DNA from: Coriaria nepalensis | Lineage: Eukaryota > Streptophyta > Magnoliopsida > Cucurbitales > Coriariaceae | Assembly (NCBI GenBank): GCA_027186245.1 | Contig: CP114483.1 | Location: 12,234,220 to 12,298,219, forward strand | Length of the DNA stretch: 64,000 nucleotides | Reading direction: 5' to 3' | Shown: one piece after another, positions 37,840-51,819 of the stretch | Layout: the number at the start of each line of letters is the position of its first letter | Numbering within the stretch: the stretch's first letter is position 1 | Made by a program: the position numbers and the translations under genes | The notes under the pieces: generated by a model | Database searches by the model: none | What the model was told of the DNA's origin: nothing | Seen by the model: only the letters and a program-made list of their open reading frames with translations

Positions 37840-40015
37840 TCTACTGAAGACAACAATGCATTCCTTTAGCCTTAAAAAGCATGTCATTCAGTCTTTTCAT
37901 GTCATTAAATTGTTTGAAAGCACATCGAACCAATTATATGTCTGCATTTAAAACACTACTTTCGTGCATAACTTGCAAATGATCTATTCAAGAAAACTAT
38001 GCATTTTTTTAGCCTTAAAGTCGTATTATTGCGTCTCTTTTGGTCATTAAATCATTCAAAATCACTTCGTACGAAATTCGCAGTTTAAACATGACTTTCG
38101 TGCATTACTTGCCGTTCATCCATTCAAGGCAACAACGCATTTGTTTAGCCTTAAAATCATGTCATTGAGTCTCTTGTAGTCATGAAATCATTTTAATTAA
38201 TCCGAACGAATTCTATTTTCGCCCTTCAAACATGATTTTCTTACATAACTTGCAATTAATCTATTGAAGACAACAATGCATTCCTTTAGCCTTAAAAAGC
38301 ATGTCATTCAATCTTTTCATGTCATAAAATTGTTTGAAAGAACATCGAACCAATTATATGTCTGCATTTAAAACACTACTTTCATGCATAACTTGCAAAT
38401 GATCTATTGAAGAAAACTATGCATTTTTTTAGCCTTAAAGTCGTATTATTGCGTCTCTTTTGGTCATTAAATCATTCAAAATCACTTCGTACGAAATTCG
38501 CAGTTTAAACATGACTTTCGTGCATAACTTGCCGTTGATCGATTCAAGGCAACAACGCATTTGTTTAGCCTTAAAATCATGTCATTGAGTCTCTTGTAGT
38601 CATGAAATCATTTTAATTAATCCGAACGAATTCTATTTTCGCCCTTCAAACATGATTTTCTTACATAACTTGCAATTAATCTATTGAAGACAACAATGCA
38701 TTCCTTTAGACTTAAAAAGCAAGTCATTCAGTCTTTTCATGTCATTAAATTGTTTGAAAGCGTATCGAACCAATTATATGTCTGCATTTAAAACACTACT
38801 TTCATGCATAACTTGCAAATGATCTATTCAAGAAAACTATGCATTGTTTTAGCCTTAAAGTCGTATTATTGCATCTCTTTTGGTCATTAAATCATTCAAA
38901 ATCACTTCGTACGAAATTCGCAGTTTAAACATGACTTTCGTGCATTACTTGCCGTTGATCGATTCAAGGCAACAACGCATTTGTTTTGCCTTAAAATCAT
39001 GTCGTTGAGTCTCTTGTAGTCATGAAATCATTTTAATTAATCCGAACGAATTCTATTTTCGCCCTTCAAACATGATTCTCTTACATAACTTGCAATTAAT
39101 CTATTGAAGACAACAATGCATTCCTTTAGCCTTAAAAAGCATCTCATTCAGTCTTTTCATGTCATTAAATTGTTTGAAAGCACATCGAACCAATTATATG
39201 TCTGCATTTAAAACACTACTTTCATGCATAACTTGCAAATGATCTATTCAAGAAAACTATGCATTTTTTTAGCCTTAAAGTCGTATTATTGCGTCTCTTT
39301 TGGTCATTAAATCATTCAAAATCACTTCGTACGAAATTCGCAGTTTAAACATGACTTTCGTGCATTACTTGCCGTTCATCCATTCAAGGCAACAACGCAT
39401 TTGTTTAGCCTTAAAATCATGTCATTGAGTCTCTTGTAGTCATGAAATCATTTTAATTAATCCGAACGAATTCTATTTTCGCCCTTCAAACATGATTTTC
39501 TTACATAACTTGCAATTAATCTATTCAAGAAAACAATGCATTCCTTTAGCCTTAAAAAGGATGTCATTCAATCTTTTCATGTCATTAAATTGTTTGAAAG
39601 AACATCGAACCAATTATATGTCTGCATTTAAAACACTACTTTCATGCATAACTTGCAAATGATCTATTGAAGAAAACTATGCATTTTTTTAGCCTTAAAG
39701 TCGTATTATTGCGTCTCTTTTGGTCATTAAATCATTCAAAATCACTTCGTACGAAATTCGCAGTTTAAACATGACTTTCGTGCATAACTTGCCGTTGATC
39801 GATTCAAGGCAACAACGCATTTGTTTAGCCTTAAAATCATGTCATTGAGTCTCTTGTAGTCATGAAATCATTTTAATTAATCCGAACGAATTCTATTTTC
39901 GCCCTTCAAACATGATTTTCTTACATAATTTGCAATTAATCTATTGAAGACAACAATGCATTCCTTTAGACTTAAAAAGCAAGTCATTCAGTCTTTTCAT
40001 GTCATTAAATTGTTT
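37840..40015. repeat. Three-monomer duplication, 1260-bp offset
   Basis: About 37,840-38,755 matches about 39,100-40,015 at exactly 1260 bp. Markers: TTCATCCATTCAAGG (38,117 and 39,377), GAAAGAACATCG (38,336 and 39,596), and TTTAGACTTAAAAAGCAAG (38,705 and 39,965). The copies differ by a few substitutions, such as GAAAGCGTATCG near 38,756 where the later copy changes to another haplotype. Confidence 0.8.
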
Positions 40016-43000
40016 GAAACCACGTCGAACCAATTCTACGTTTGCATTTAAAACACGACTTTCATGCATTACTTGCAAATGATCTACTGAAGAAAACTAT
40101 GCATTTTTTTAGACTTAAAGTCGTATTATTGCGTCTCTTTTAGTCATTAAATCATTCAATATCACTTCGTACGAAATTCGCAGTTTAAACACGACTTTCG
40201 TGCATTACTTGCCGTTGATCGATTCAAGGCAACAACGCATTTGTTTAGCCTTAAAATCATGTCATTGAGTCTCTTGTAGTCATGAAATCATTTTAATTAA
40301 TCCGAACGAATTCTATTTTCGCCCTTCAAACATGATTTTCTTACATAACTTGCAATTAATCTATTGAAGACAACAATGCATTCCTTTAGCCTTAAAAAGC
40401 ATGTCATTTAGTCTTTTCATGTCATTAAATTGTTTGAAAGCACATCGAACCAATTATATGTCTGCATTTAAAACACTGCTTTCATGCATAACTTGCAATG
40501 GATCTATTGAAGAAAACTATTCATTTTTTTAGCCTTAAAGTCGTATTATTGCGTCTCTTTTGGTCATTAAATCATTCAAAATCACTTCATACGAAATTCG
40601 CAGTTTAAACATGACTTTCGTGCATTACTTGCCGTTCATCGATTCAAGGCAACAACGCATTTGTTTAGCCTTAAAATCATGTCATTGAGTCTCTTGTAGT
40701 CATGAAATCATTTTAATTAATCCGAACGAATTCTATTTTCGCCCTTCAAACATGATTTTCTTACATAACTTGCAATTAATCTATTGAAGACAACAATGCA
40801 TTCCTTTAGACTTAAAAAGCATGTCATTCAGTCTTTTCATGTCATTAAATTGTTTGAAAGCACATCGAACCAATTATATGTCTGCATTTAAAACACTACT
40901 TTCATGCATAACTTGCAAATGATCTATTCAAGAAAACTATGCATTGTTTTAGCCTTAAAGTCGTATTATTGCATCTCTTTTGGTCATTAAATCATTCAAA
41001 ATCACTTCGTACGAAATTCGCAGTTTAAACATGACTTTCGTGCATTACTTGCCGTTGATCGATTCAAGGCAACAACGCATTTGTTTTGCCTTAAAATCAT
41101 GTCATTGAGTCTCTTGTAGTCATGAAATCATTTTAATTAATCCGAACGAATTCTATTTTCGCCCTTCAAACATGATTTTCTTACATAACTTGCAATTAAT
41201 CTATTGAAGACAACAATGCATTCCTTTAGCCTTAAAAAGCATGTCATTCAGTCTTTTCATGTCATTAAATTGTTTGAAAGCACATCGAACCAATTATATG
41301 TCTGCATTTAAAACACTACTTTCATGCATAACTTGCAATGGATCTATTGAAGAATACTATTCATTTTTTTAGCCTTAAAGTCGTATTATTGCGTCTCTTT
41401 TGGTCATTAAATCATTCAAAATCACTTCGTACGAAATTCGCAGTTTAAACATGACTTTCATGCATTACTTGCCGTTGATCGATCCAAGGCAACAGCGCAT
41501 TTGTTTAGCCCTAAAATCATGTCATTGAGTCACTTGTAGTCATCAAATCATTTTAATTAATCCGAACGAATTCTATTTTCGCCCTTCAAACATGATTTTC
41601 TTACATAACTTGCAATTAATCTATTGAAGACAACAATGCATTCCTTTAGCCTTAAAAAGCATGTCATTCCGTCTTTTCATGTCATTAAATTGTTTGAAAG
41701 CACGTCGAACCAATTCTACGTTTGCATTTAAAACACTACTTTCATGCATAACTTGCAAATGATCTATTCAAGAAAACTATGCATTTTTTTAGCCTTAAAG
41801 TCGTATTATTGCGTCTCTTTTGGTCATTAAATCATTCCAAATCACTTCGTACGAAATTCGCAGTTTAAACATGACTTTCGTGCATTACTTGCCGTTGATC
41901 GATTCAAGGCAACAACGCATTTGTTTAGCCTTAAAATCATGTCATTGAGTCTCTTGTAGTCATGAAATCATTTTAATTAATCCGAACGAATTCTATTTTC
42001 GCCCTTCAAACATGATTTTCTTACATAACTTGCAATTAATCTATTGAAGACAACAATGCATTCCTTTAGCCTTAAAAAGCATGTCATTCAGTCTTTTCAT
42101 GTCATTAAATTGTTTGAAAGCACGTCGAACCAATTCTACGTTTGCATTTAAAACACGACTTTCATGCATTAATTGCAAATGATCTATTGAAGAAAACTAT
42201 GCATTTTTTTAGCCTTAAAGTCGTATTAGTGCGTCTCTTTTGGTCATTAAATCATTCAAAATCACTTCGTACGAAATTCGCAGTTTAAACATGACTTTCG
42301 TGCATTACTTGCCGTTCATCGATTCAAGGCAACAACGCATTTGTTTAGCCTTAAAATCATGTCATTGAGTCTCTTGTAGTCATCAAATCATTTTAATTAA
42401 TCCGAACGAATTCTACTTTCGCCCTTCAAACATGATTTTCTTACATAACTTGCAATTAATCTATTGAAGACAACAATGCATTCCTTTAGCCTTAAAAAGC
42501 ATGTCATTCAGTCTTTTCATGTCATTAAATTGTTTGGAAGCACGTCGAACCAATTCTACGTTTGCATTTAAAACACGACTTTCATGCATTACTTGCAAAT
42601 GATCTACTGAAGAAAACTATGCATTTTTTTAGACTTAAAGTCGTATTATTGCGTCTCTTTTAGTCATTAAATTATTCAATATCACTTCGTACGAAATTCG
42701 CAGTTTAAACATGACTTTCGTGCATTACTTGCCGTTGATCGATTCAAGGCAACAACGCATTTGTTTAGCCTTAAAATCATGTCATAGAGTCTCTTGTAGT
42801 CATGAAATCATTTTAATTAATCCGAACGAATTCTGTTTTCGCCCATCAAACATGATTTTCTTACATAACTTGCAGTTAATCTATTGAAGACAACAATGCA
42901 TTCCTTTAGCCTTAAAAAACATGTCATTCAGTCTTTTCATGTCATTAAATTGTTTGAAAGCACATCGAACCAATTATATGTCTGCATTTGAAACACTACT

Positions 43001-44635
43001 TTCATGCATAACTTGCAAATGATCTATTGAAGAAAACTATGCATTTTTTTAGCCTTAAAGTCGTATTATTGCGTCTCTTTTGGTCATTAAATCATTCAAA
43101 ATCACTTCGTACGAAATTCGCAGTTTAAACATGACTTTCGTGCATTACTTGCCGTTCATCGATTCAAGGCAACAACGCATTTGTTTAGCCTTAAAATCAT
43201 GTCACAGAGTCTCTTGTAGTCATGAAATCATTTTAATTAATCCGAACGAATTCTGTTTTCGCCCATCAAACATGATTTTCTTACATAACTTGCAGTTAAT
43301 CTATTGAAGACAACAATGCATTCCTTTAGCCTTAAAAAACATGTCATTCAGTCTTTTCATGTCATTAAATTGTTTGAAAGCACATCGAACCAATTATATG
43401 TCTGCATTTGAAACACTACTTTCATGCATAACTTGCAAATGATCTATTGAAGAAAACTATGCATTTTTTTAGCCTTAAAGTCGTATTATTGCGTCTCTTT
43501 TGGTCATTAAATCATTCAAAATCACTTCGTACGAAATTCGCAGTTTAAACATGACTTTCGTGCATTACTTGCCGTTCATCGATTCAAGGCAACAACGCAT
43601 TTGTTTAGCCTTAAAATCATGTCACAGAGCCTCTTGTAGTCATGAAATCATTTTAATTAATCCGAACGAATTCTATTTTCGCCCTTCAAACATGATTTTC
43701 TTACATAACTTGCAATTAATCTATTGAAGACAACAATGCATTCCTTTAGCCTTAAAAAACATGTCATTCAGTCTTTTCATGTCATTAAATTGTTTGAAAG
43801 CACATCGAACCAATTATATGACTGCATTTAAAACACTACTTTCATGCATAACTTGCAAATGATCTATTGAAGAAAACTATGCATTTTTTTAGCCTTAAAG
43901 TCGTATTATTGCGTCTCTTTTGGTCATTAAATCATTCAAAATCACTTCGTACGAAATTCGCAGTTTAAACATGACTTCCGTGCATTACTTGCCGTTCATC
44001 GATTCAAGGCAACAACGCATTTGTTTCGCCTTAAAATCATGTCATTGAGTCTCTTGTAGTCATGAAATCATTTTAATTAATCCGAACGAATTCTGTTTTC
44101 GCCTTTCAAACATGATTTTCTTACATAACTTGCAATTAATCTATTGAAGACAACAATGCATTCCTTTAGCCTGAAAAAGCATGTCATTCAGTGTTTTCAT
44201 GTCATTAAATTGTTTGAAAGCACGTCGAACCAATTCTATGTTTGCATTTAAAACACGACTTTCATGCATTACTTGCAAATGATCTACTGAAGAAAACTAT
44301 GCATTTTTTTAGACTTAAAGTCGTATTATTGTGTCTCTTTTAGTCATTAAATCATTCAATATCACTTCGTATGAAATTCGCAGTTTAAACATGACTTTCG
44401 TGCATTACTTGCCGTTCATCGATTCAAGGCAACAACGCATTTGTTTAGCCTTAAAATCATGTCACAGAGCCTCTTATAGTCATGAAATCATTTTAATTAA
44501 TCCGAACGAATTCTATTTTCGCCCTTCAAACATGATTTTCTTACATAACTTGCAATTAATCTATTGAAGACAACAATGCATTCCTTTAGCCTTAAAAAAC
44601 ATGTCATTCAGTCTTTTCATGTTATTAAATTGTTT

Positions 44636-44652
44636 GAAAGCACTGAAAGCAC
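44636..44652 (+). repeat. 9-bp insertion marker, HOR unit 1, first
   Basis: GAAAGCACTGAAAGCAC replaces the usual single GAAAGCAC in subunit A. It looks like a slipped direct duplication of GAAAGCAC with a T between. It lies next to GTTATTAAATTG, another private variant. Confidence 0.93.
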
Positions 44653-46324
44653 GTCGAACCAATTCTACGTTTGCATTTAAAACACGACTTTCATGCATTA
44701 CTTGCAAATGATCTACTGAAGAAAACTATGCATTTTTTTAGACTTAAAGTCGTATTATTGCGTCTCTTTTAGTCATTAAATCATTCAATATCACTTCGTA
44801 CGAAATTCGCAGTTTAAACATGACTTTCGTGCATTACTTGCCGTTGATCGATTCAAGGCAACAACGCATTTGTTTAGCCTTAAAATCATGTCATTGAGTC
44901 TCTTGTAGTCATGAAATCATTTTAATTAATCCGAACGAATTCTATTTTCGCCCTTCAAACATGATTTTCTTACATAACTTGCAATTAATCTATTGAAGAC
45001 AACAATGCATTCCTTTAGCCTTAAAAAGCATGTCATTCAGTCTTTTCATGTCATTAAATTGTTTGAAAGCACATCGAACCAATTATATGTCTGCATTTAA
45101 AACACTACTTTCATGCATAACTTGCAATGGATCTATTGAAGAAAACTATTCATTTTTTTAGCCTTAAAGTCGTATTATTGCGTCTCTTTTGGTCATTAAA
45201 TCATTCAAAATCACTTCGTACGAAATTCGCAGTTTAAACATGACTTTCATGCATTACTTGCCGTTGATCGATCCAAGGCAACAGCGCATTTGTTTAGCCC
45301 TAAAATCATGTCATTGAGTCACTTGTAGTCATCAAATCATTTTAATTAATCCGAACGAATTCTATTTTCGCCCTTCAAACATGATTTTCTTACATAACTT
45401 GCAATTAATCTATTGAAGACAACAATGCATTCCTTTAGCCTTAAAAAGCATGTCATTCAGTCTTTTCATGTCATTAAATTGTTTGAAAGCACGTCGAACC
45501 AATTCTACGTTTGCATTTAAAACACTACTTTCATGCATAACTTGCAAATGATCTATTCAAGAAAACTATGCATTTTTTTAGCCTTAAAGTCGTATTATTG
45601 CGTCTCTTTTGGTCATTAAATCATTCCAAATCACTTCGTACGAAATTCGCAGTTTAAACATGACTTTCGTGCATTACTTGCCGTTGATCGATTCAAGGCA
45701 ACAACGCATTTGTTTAGCCTTAAAATCATGTCATTGAGTCTCTTGTAGTCATGAAATCATTTTAATTAATCCGAACGAATTCTATTTTCGCCCTTCAAAC
45801 ATGATTTTCTTACATAACTTGCAATTAATCTATTGAAGACAACAATGCATTCCTTTAGCCTTAAAAAGCATGTCATTCAGTCTTTTCATGTCATTAAATT
45901 GTTTGAAAGCACGTCGAACCAATTCTACGTTTGCATTTAAAACACGACTTTCATGCATTAATTGCAAGTGATCTATTGAAGAAAACTATGCATTTTTTTA
46001 GCCTTAAAGTCGTATTATTGTGTCTCTTTTGGTCATTAAATCATTCAAAATCACTTCGTACGAAATTCGCAGTTTAAACATGACTTTCGTGCATTACTTG
46101 CCGTTCATCGATTCAAGGCAACAACGCATTTGTTTAGCCTTAAAATCATGTCACAGAGCCTCTTGTAGTCATGAAATCATTTTAATTAAGCCGAACGAAT
46201 TCTATTTTCGCCCTTCAAACATGATTTTCTTACATAACTTGCAATTAATCTATTGAAGACAACAATGCATTCCTTTAGCCTTAAAAAACATGTCATTCAG
46301 TCTTTTCATGTTATTAAATTGTTT

Positions 46325-46341
46325 GAAAGCACTGAAAGCAC
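46325..46341 (+). repeat. 9-bp insertion marker, HOR unit 1, second
   Basis: Same GAAAGCACTGAAAGCAC, exactly 1689 bp after the first, in the duplicated copy of the monomer. Confidence 0.93.
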
Positions 46342-49300
46342 GTCGAACCAATTCTACGTTTGCATTTAAAACACGACTTTCATGCATTACTTGCAAATGA
46401 TCTACTGAAGAAAACTATGCATTTTTTTAGACTTAAAGTCGTATTATTGCGTCTCTTTTAGTCATTAAATCATTCAATATCACTTCGTACGAAATTCGCA
46501 GTTTAAACATGACTTTCGTGCATTACTTGCCGTTGATCGATTCAAGGCAACAACGCATTTGTTTAGCCTTAAAATCATGTCATTGAGTCTCTTGTAGTCA
46601 TGAAATCATTTTAATTAATCCGAACGAATTCTATTTTCGCCCTTCAAACATGATTTTCTTACATAACTTGCAATTAATCTATTGAAGACAACAATGCATT
46701 CCTTTAGCCTTAAAAAGCATGTCATTCAGTCTTTTCATGTCATTAAATTGTTTGAAAGCACATCGAACCAATTATATGTCTGCATTTAAAACACTACTTT
46801 CATGCATAACTTGCAATGGATCTATTGAAGAAAACTATTCATTTTTTTAGCCTTAAAGTCGTATTATTGCGTCTCTTTTGGTCATTAAATCATTCAAAAT
46901 CACTTCGTACGAAATTCGCAGTTTAAACATGACTTTCATGCATTACTTGCCGTTGATCGATCCAAGGCAACAGCGCATTTGTTTAGCCCTAAAATCATGT
47001 CATTGAGTCACTTGTAGTCATCAAATCATTTTAATTAATCCGAACGAATTCTATTTTCGCCCTTCAAACATGATTTTCTTACATAACTTGCAATTAATCT
47101 ATTGAAGACAACAATGCATTCCTTTAGCCTTAAAAAGCATGTCATTCAGTCTTTTCATGTCATTAAATTGTTTGAAAGCACGTCGAACCAATTCTACGTT
47201 TGCATTTAAAACACTACTTTCATGCATAACTTGCAAATGATCTATTCAAGAAAACTATGCATTTTTTTAGCCTTAAAGTCGTATTATTGCGTCTCTTTTG
47301 GTCATTAAATCATTCCAAATCACTTCGTACGAAATTCGCAGTTTAAACATGACTTTCGTGCATTACTTGCCGTTGATCGATTCAAGGCAACAACGCATTT
47401 GTTTAGCCTTAAAATCATGTCATTGAGTCTCTTGTAGTCATGAAATCATTTTAATTAATCCGAACGAATTCTATTTTCGCCCTTCAAACATGATTTTCTT
47501 ACATAACTTGCAATTAATCTATTGAAGACAACAATGCATTCCTTTAGCCTTAAAAAGCATGTCATTCAGTCTTTTCATGTCATTAAATTGTTTGAAAGCA
47601 CGTCGAACCAATTCTACGTTTGCATTTAAAACACGACTTTCATGCATTAATTGCAAATGATCTATTGAAGAAAACTATGCATTTTTTTAGCCTTAAAGTC
47701 GTATTATTGCGTCTCTTTTGGTCATTAAATCATTCAAAATCACTTCGTACGAAATTCGCAGTTTAAACATGACTTTCGTGCATTACTTGCCGTTCATCGA
47801 TTCAAGGCAACAACGCATTTGTTTAGCCTTAAAATCATGTCATTGAGTCTCTTGTAGTCATGAAATCATTTTAATTAATCCGAACGAATTCTACTTTCGC
47901 CCTTCAAACATGATTTTCTTACATAACTTGCAATTAATCTATTGAAGACAACAATGCATTCCTTTAGCCTTAAAAAGCATGTCATTCAGTCTTTTCATGT
48001 CATTAAATTGTTTGGAAGCACGTCGAACCAATTCTACGTTTGCATTTAAAACACGACTTTCATGCATTACTTGCAAATGATCTACTGAAGAAAACTATGC
48101 ATTTTTTTAGACTTAAAGTCGTATTATTGCGTCTCTTTTAGTCATTAAATCATTCAATATCACTTCGTACGAAATTCGCAGTTTAAACATGACTTTCGTG
48201 CATTACTTGCCGTTGATCGATTCAAGGCAACAACGCATTTGTTTAGCCTTAAAATCATGTCATAGAGTCTCTTGTAGTCATGAAATCATTTTAATTAATC
48301 CGAACGAATTCTGTTTTCGCCCATCAAACATGATTTTCTTACATAACTTGCAGTTAATCTATTGAAGACAACAATGCATTCCTTTAGCCTTAAAAAACAT
48401 GTCATTCAGTCTTTTCATGTCATTAAATTGTTTGAAAGCACATCGAACCAATTATATGTCTGGATTTGAAACACTACTTTCATGCATAACTTGCAAATGA
48501 TCTATTGAAGAAAACTATGCATTTTTTTAGCCTTAAAGTCGTATTATTGCGTCTCTTTTGGTCATTAAATCATTCAAAATCACTTCGTACGAAATTCGCA
48601 GTTTAAACATGACTTTCGTGCATTACTTGCCGTTCATCGATTCAAGGCAACAACGCATTTGTTTAGCCTTAAAATCATGTCACAGAGTCTCTTGTAGTCA
48701 TGAAATCATTTTAATTAATCCGAACGAATTCTGTTTTCGCCCATCAAACATGATTTTCTTACATAACTTGCAGTTAATCTATTGAAGACAACAATGCATT
48801 CCTTTAGCCTTAAAAAACATGTCATTCAGTCTTTTCATGTCATTAAATTGTTTGAAAGCACATCGAACCAATTATATGTCTGCATTTGAAACACTACTTT
48901 CATGCATAACTTGCAAATGATCTATTGAAGAAAACTATGCATTTTTTTAGCCTTAAAGTCGTATTATTGCGTCTCTTTTGGTCATTAAATCATTCAAAAT
49001 CACTTCGTACGAAATTCGCAGTTTAAACATGACTTTCGTGCATTACTTGCCGTTCATCGATTCAAGGCAACAACGCATTTGTTTAGCCTTAAAATCATGT
49101 CACAGAGCCTCTTGTAGTCATGAAATCATTTTAATTAATCCGAACGAATTCTATTTTCGCCCTTCAAACATGATTTTCTTACATAACTTGCAATTAATCT
49201 ATTGAAGACAACAATGCATTCCTTTAGCCTTAAAAAACATGTCATTCAGTCTTTTCATGTCATTAAATTGTTTGAAAGCACATCGAACCAATTATATGAC

Positions 49301-50113
49301 TGCATTTAAAACACTACTTTCATGCATAACTTGCAAATGATCTATTGAAGAAAACTATGCATTTTTTTAGCCTTAAAGTCGTATTATTGCGTCTCTTTTG
49401 GTCATTAAATCATTCAAAATCACTTCGTACGAAATTCGCAGTTTAAACATGACTTCCGTGCATTACTTGCCGTTCATCGATTCAAGGCAACAACGCATTT
49501 GTTTCGCCTTAAAATCATGTCATTGAGTCTCTTGTAGTCATGAAATCATTTTAATTAATCCGAACGAATTCTGTTTTCGCCTTTCAAACATGATTTTCTT
49601 ACATAACTTGCAATTAATCTATTGAAGACAACAATGCATTCCTTTAGCCTGAAAAAGCATGTCATTCAGTGTTTTCATGTCATTAAATTGTTTGAAAGCA
49701 CGTCGAACCAATTCTATGTTTGCATTTAAAACACGACTTTCATGCATTACTTGCAAATGATCTACTGAAGAAAACTATGCATTTTTTTAGACTTAAAGTC
49801 GTATTATTGTGTCTCTTTTAGTCATTAAATCATTCAATATCACTTCGTATGAAATTCGCAGTTTAAACATGACTTTCGTGCATTACTTGCCGTTCATCGA
49901 TTCAAGGCAACAACGCATTTGTTTAGCCTTAAAATCATGTCACAGAGCCTCTTATAGTCATGAAATCATTTTAATTAATCCGAACGAATTCTATTTTCGC
50001 CCTTCAAACATGATTTTCTTACATAACTTGCAATTAATCTATTGAAGACAACAATGCATTCCTTTAGCCTTAAAAAACATGTCATTCAGTCTTTTCATGT
50101 TATTAAATTGTTT

Positions 50114-50130
50114 GAAAGCACTGAAAGCAC
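50114..50130 (+). repeat. 9-bp insertion marker, HOR unit 2, first
   Basis: Same insertion exactly 5478 bp after 44,636, confirming the HOR period. Confidence 0.93.
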
Positions 50131-51802
50131 GTCGAACCAATTCTACGTTTGCATTTAAAACACGACTTTCATGCATTACTTGCAAATGATCTACTGAAGA
50201 AAACTATGCATTTTTTTAGACTTAAAGTCGTATTATTGCGTCTCTTTTAGTCATTAAATCATTCAATATCACTTCGTACGAAATTCGCAGTTTAAACATG
50301 ACTTTCGTGCATTACTTGCCGTTGATCGATTCAAGGCAACAACGCATTTGTTTAGCCTTAAAATCATGTCATTGAGTCTCTTGTAGTCATGAAATCATTT
50401 TAATTAATCCGAACGAATTCTATTTTCGCCCTTCAAACATGATTTTCTTACATAACTTGCAATTAATCTATTGAAGACAACAATGCATTCCTTTAGCCTT
50501 AAAAAGCATGTCATTCAGTCTTTTCATGTCATTAAATTGTTTGAAAGCACATCGAACCAATTATATGTCTGCATTTAAAACACTACTTTCATGCATAACT
50601 TGCAATGGATCTATTGAAGAAAACTATTCATTTTTTTAGCCTTAAAGTCGTATTATTGCGTCTCTTTTGGTCATTAAATCATTCAAAATCACTTCGTACG
50701 AAATTCGCAGTTTAAACATGACTTTCATGCATTACTTGCCGTTGATCGATCCAAGGCAACAGCGCATTTGTTTAGCCCTAAAATCATGTCATTGAGTCAC
50801 TTGTAGTCATCAAATCATTTTAATTAATCCGAACGAATTCTATTTTCGCCCTTCAAACATGATTTTCTTACATAACTTGCAATTAATCTATTGAAGACAA
50901 CAATGCATTCCTTTAGCCTTAAAAAGCATGTCATTCAGTCTTTTCATGTCATTAAATTGTTTGAAAGCACGTCGAACCAATTCTACGTTTGCATTTAAAA
51001 CACTACTTTCATGCATAACTTGCAAATGATCTATTCAAGAAAACTATGCATTTTTTTAGCCTTAAAGTCGTATTATTGCGTCTCTTTTGGTCATTAAATC
51101 ATTCCAAATCACTTCGTACGAAATTCGCAGTTTAAACATGACTTTCGTGCATTACTTGCCGTTGATCGATTCAAGGCAACAACGCATTTGTTTAGCCTTA
51201 AAATCATGTCATTGAGTCTCTTGTAGTCATGAAATCATTTTAATTAATCCGAACGAATTCTATTTTCGCCCTTCAAACATGATTTTCTTACATAACTTGC
51301 AATTAATCTATTGAAGACAACAATGCATTCCTTTAGCCTTAAAAAGCATGTCATTCAGTCTTTTCATGTCATTAAATTGTTTGAAAGCACGTCGAACCAA
51401 TTCTACGTTTGCATTTAAAACACGACTTTCATGCATTAATTGCAAGTGATCTATTGAAGAAAACTATGCATTTTTTTAGCCTTAAAGTCGTATTATTGTG
51501 TCTCTTTTGGTCATTAAATCATTCAAAATCACTTCGTACGAAATTCGCAGTTTAAACATGACTTTCGTGCATTACTTGCCGTTCATCGATTCAAGGCAAC
51601 AACGCATTTGTTTAGCCTTAAAATCATGTCACAGAGCCTCTTGTAGTCATGAAATCATTTTAATTAAGCCGAACGAATTCTATTTTCGCCCTTCAAACAT
51701 GATTTTCTTACATAACTTGCAATTAATCTATTGAAGACAACAATGCATTCCTTTAGCCTTAAAAAACATGTCATTCAGTCTTTTCATGTTATTAAATTGT
51801 TT

Positions 51803-51819
51803 GAAAGCACTGAAAGCAC
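51803..51819 (+). repeat. 9-bp insertion marker, HOR unit 2, second
   Basis: Same insertion 1689 bp after 50,114 and 5478 bp after 46,325. Confidence 0.93.

Larger units (their letters stand above)
44553..47930. repeat. Nested 4-monomer duplication inside the HOR, 1689-bp period
   Basis: 44,553-46,241 and 46,242-47,930 each hold the same four-monomer series: a monomer with the 9-bp insertion; one with CAATGGATC and GATCCAAGGCAACAG; one with CTATTCAAG and CATTCCAAATC; one with CATTAATTGCAA. The fourth monomers differ: the first has GCAAGTGATC, TGTCTC, CACAGAGCCTC and TTAAGCCG; the second has GCAAATGATC, CATTGAGTCTC and CTACTTTCG. The same pair recurs 5478 bp later, so the duplication predates spread of the 13-monomer unit. 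Confidence 0.88.
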
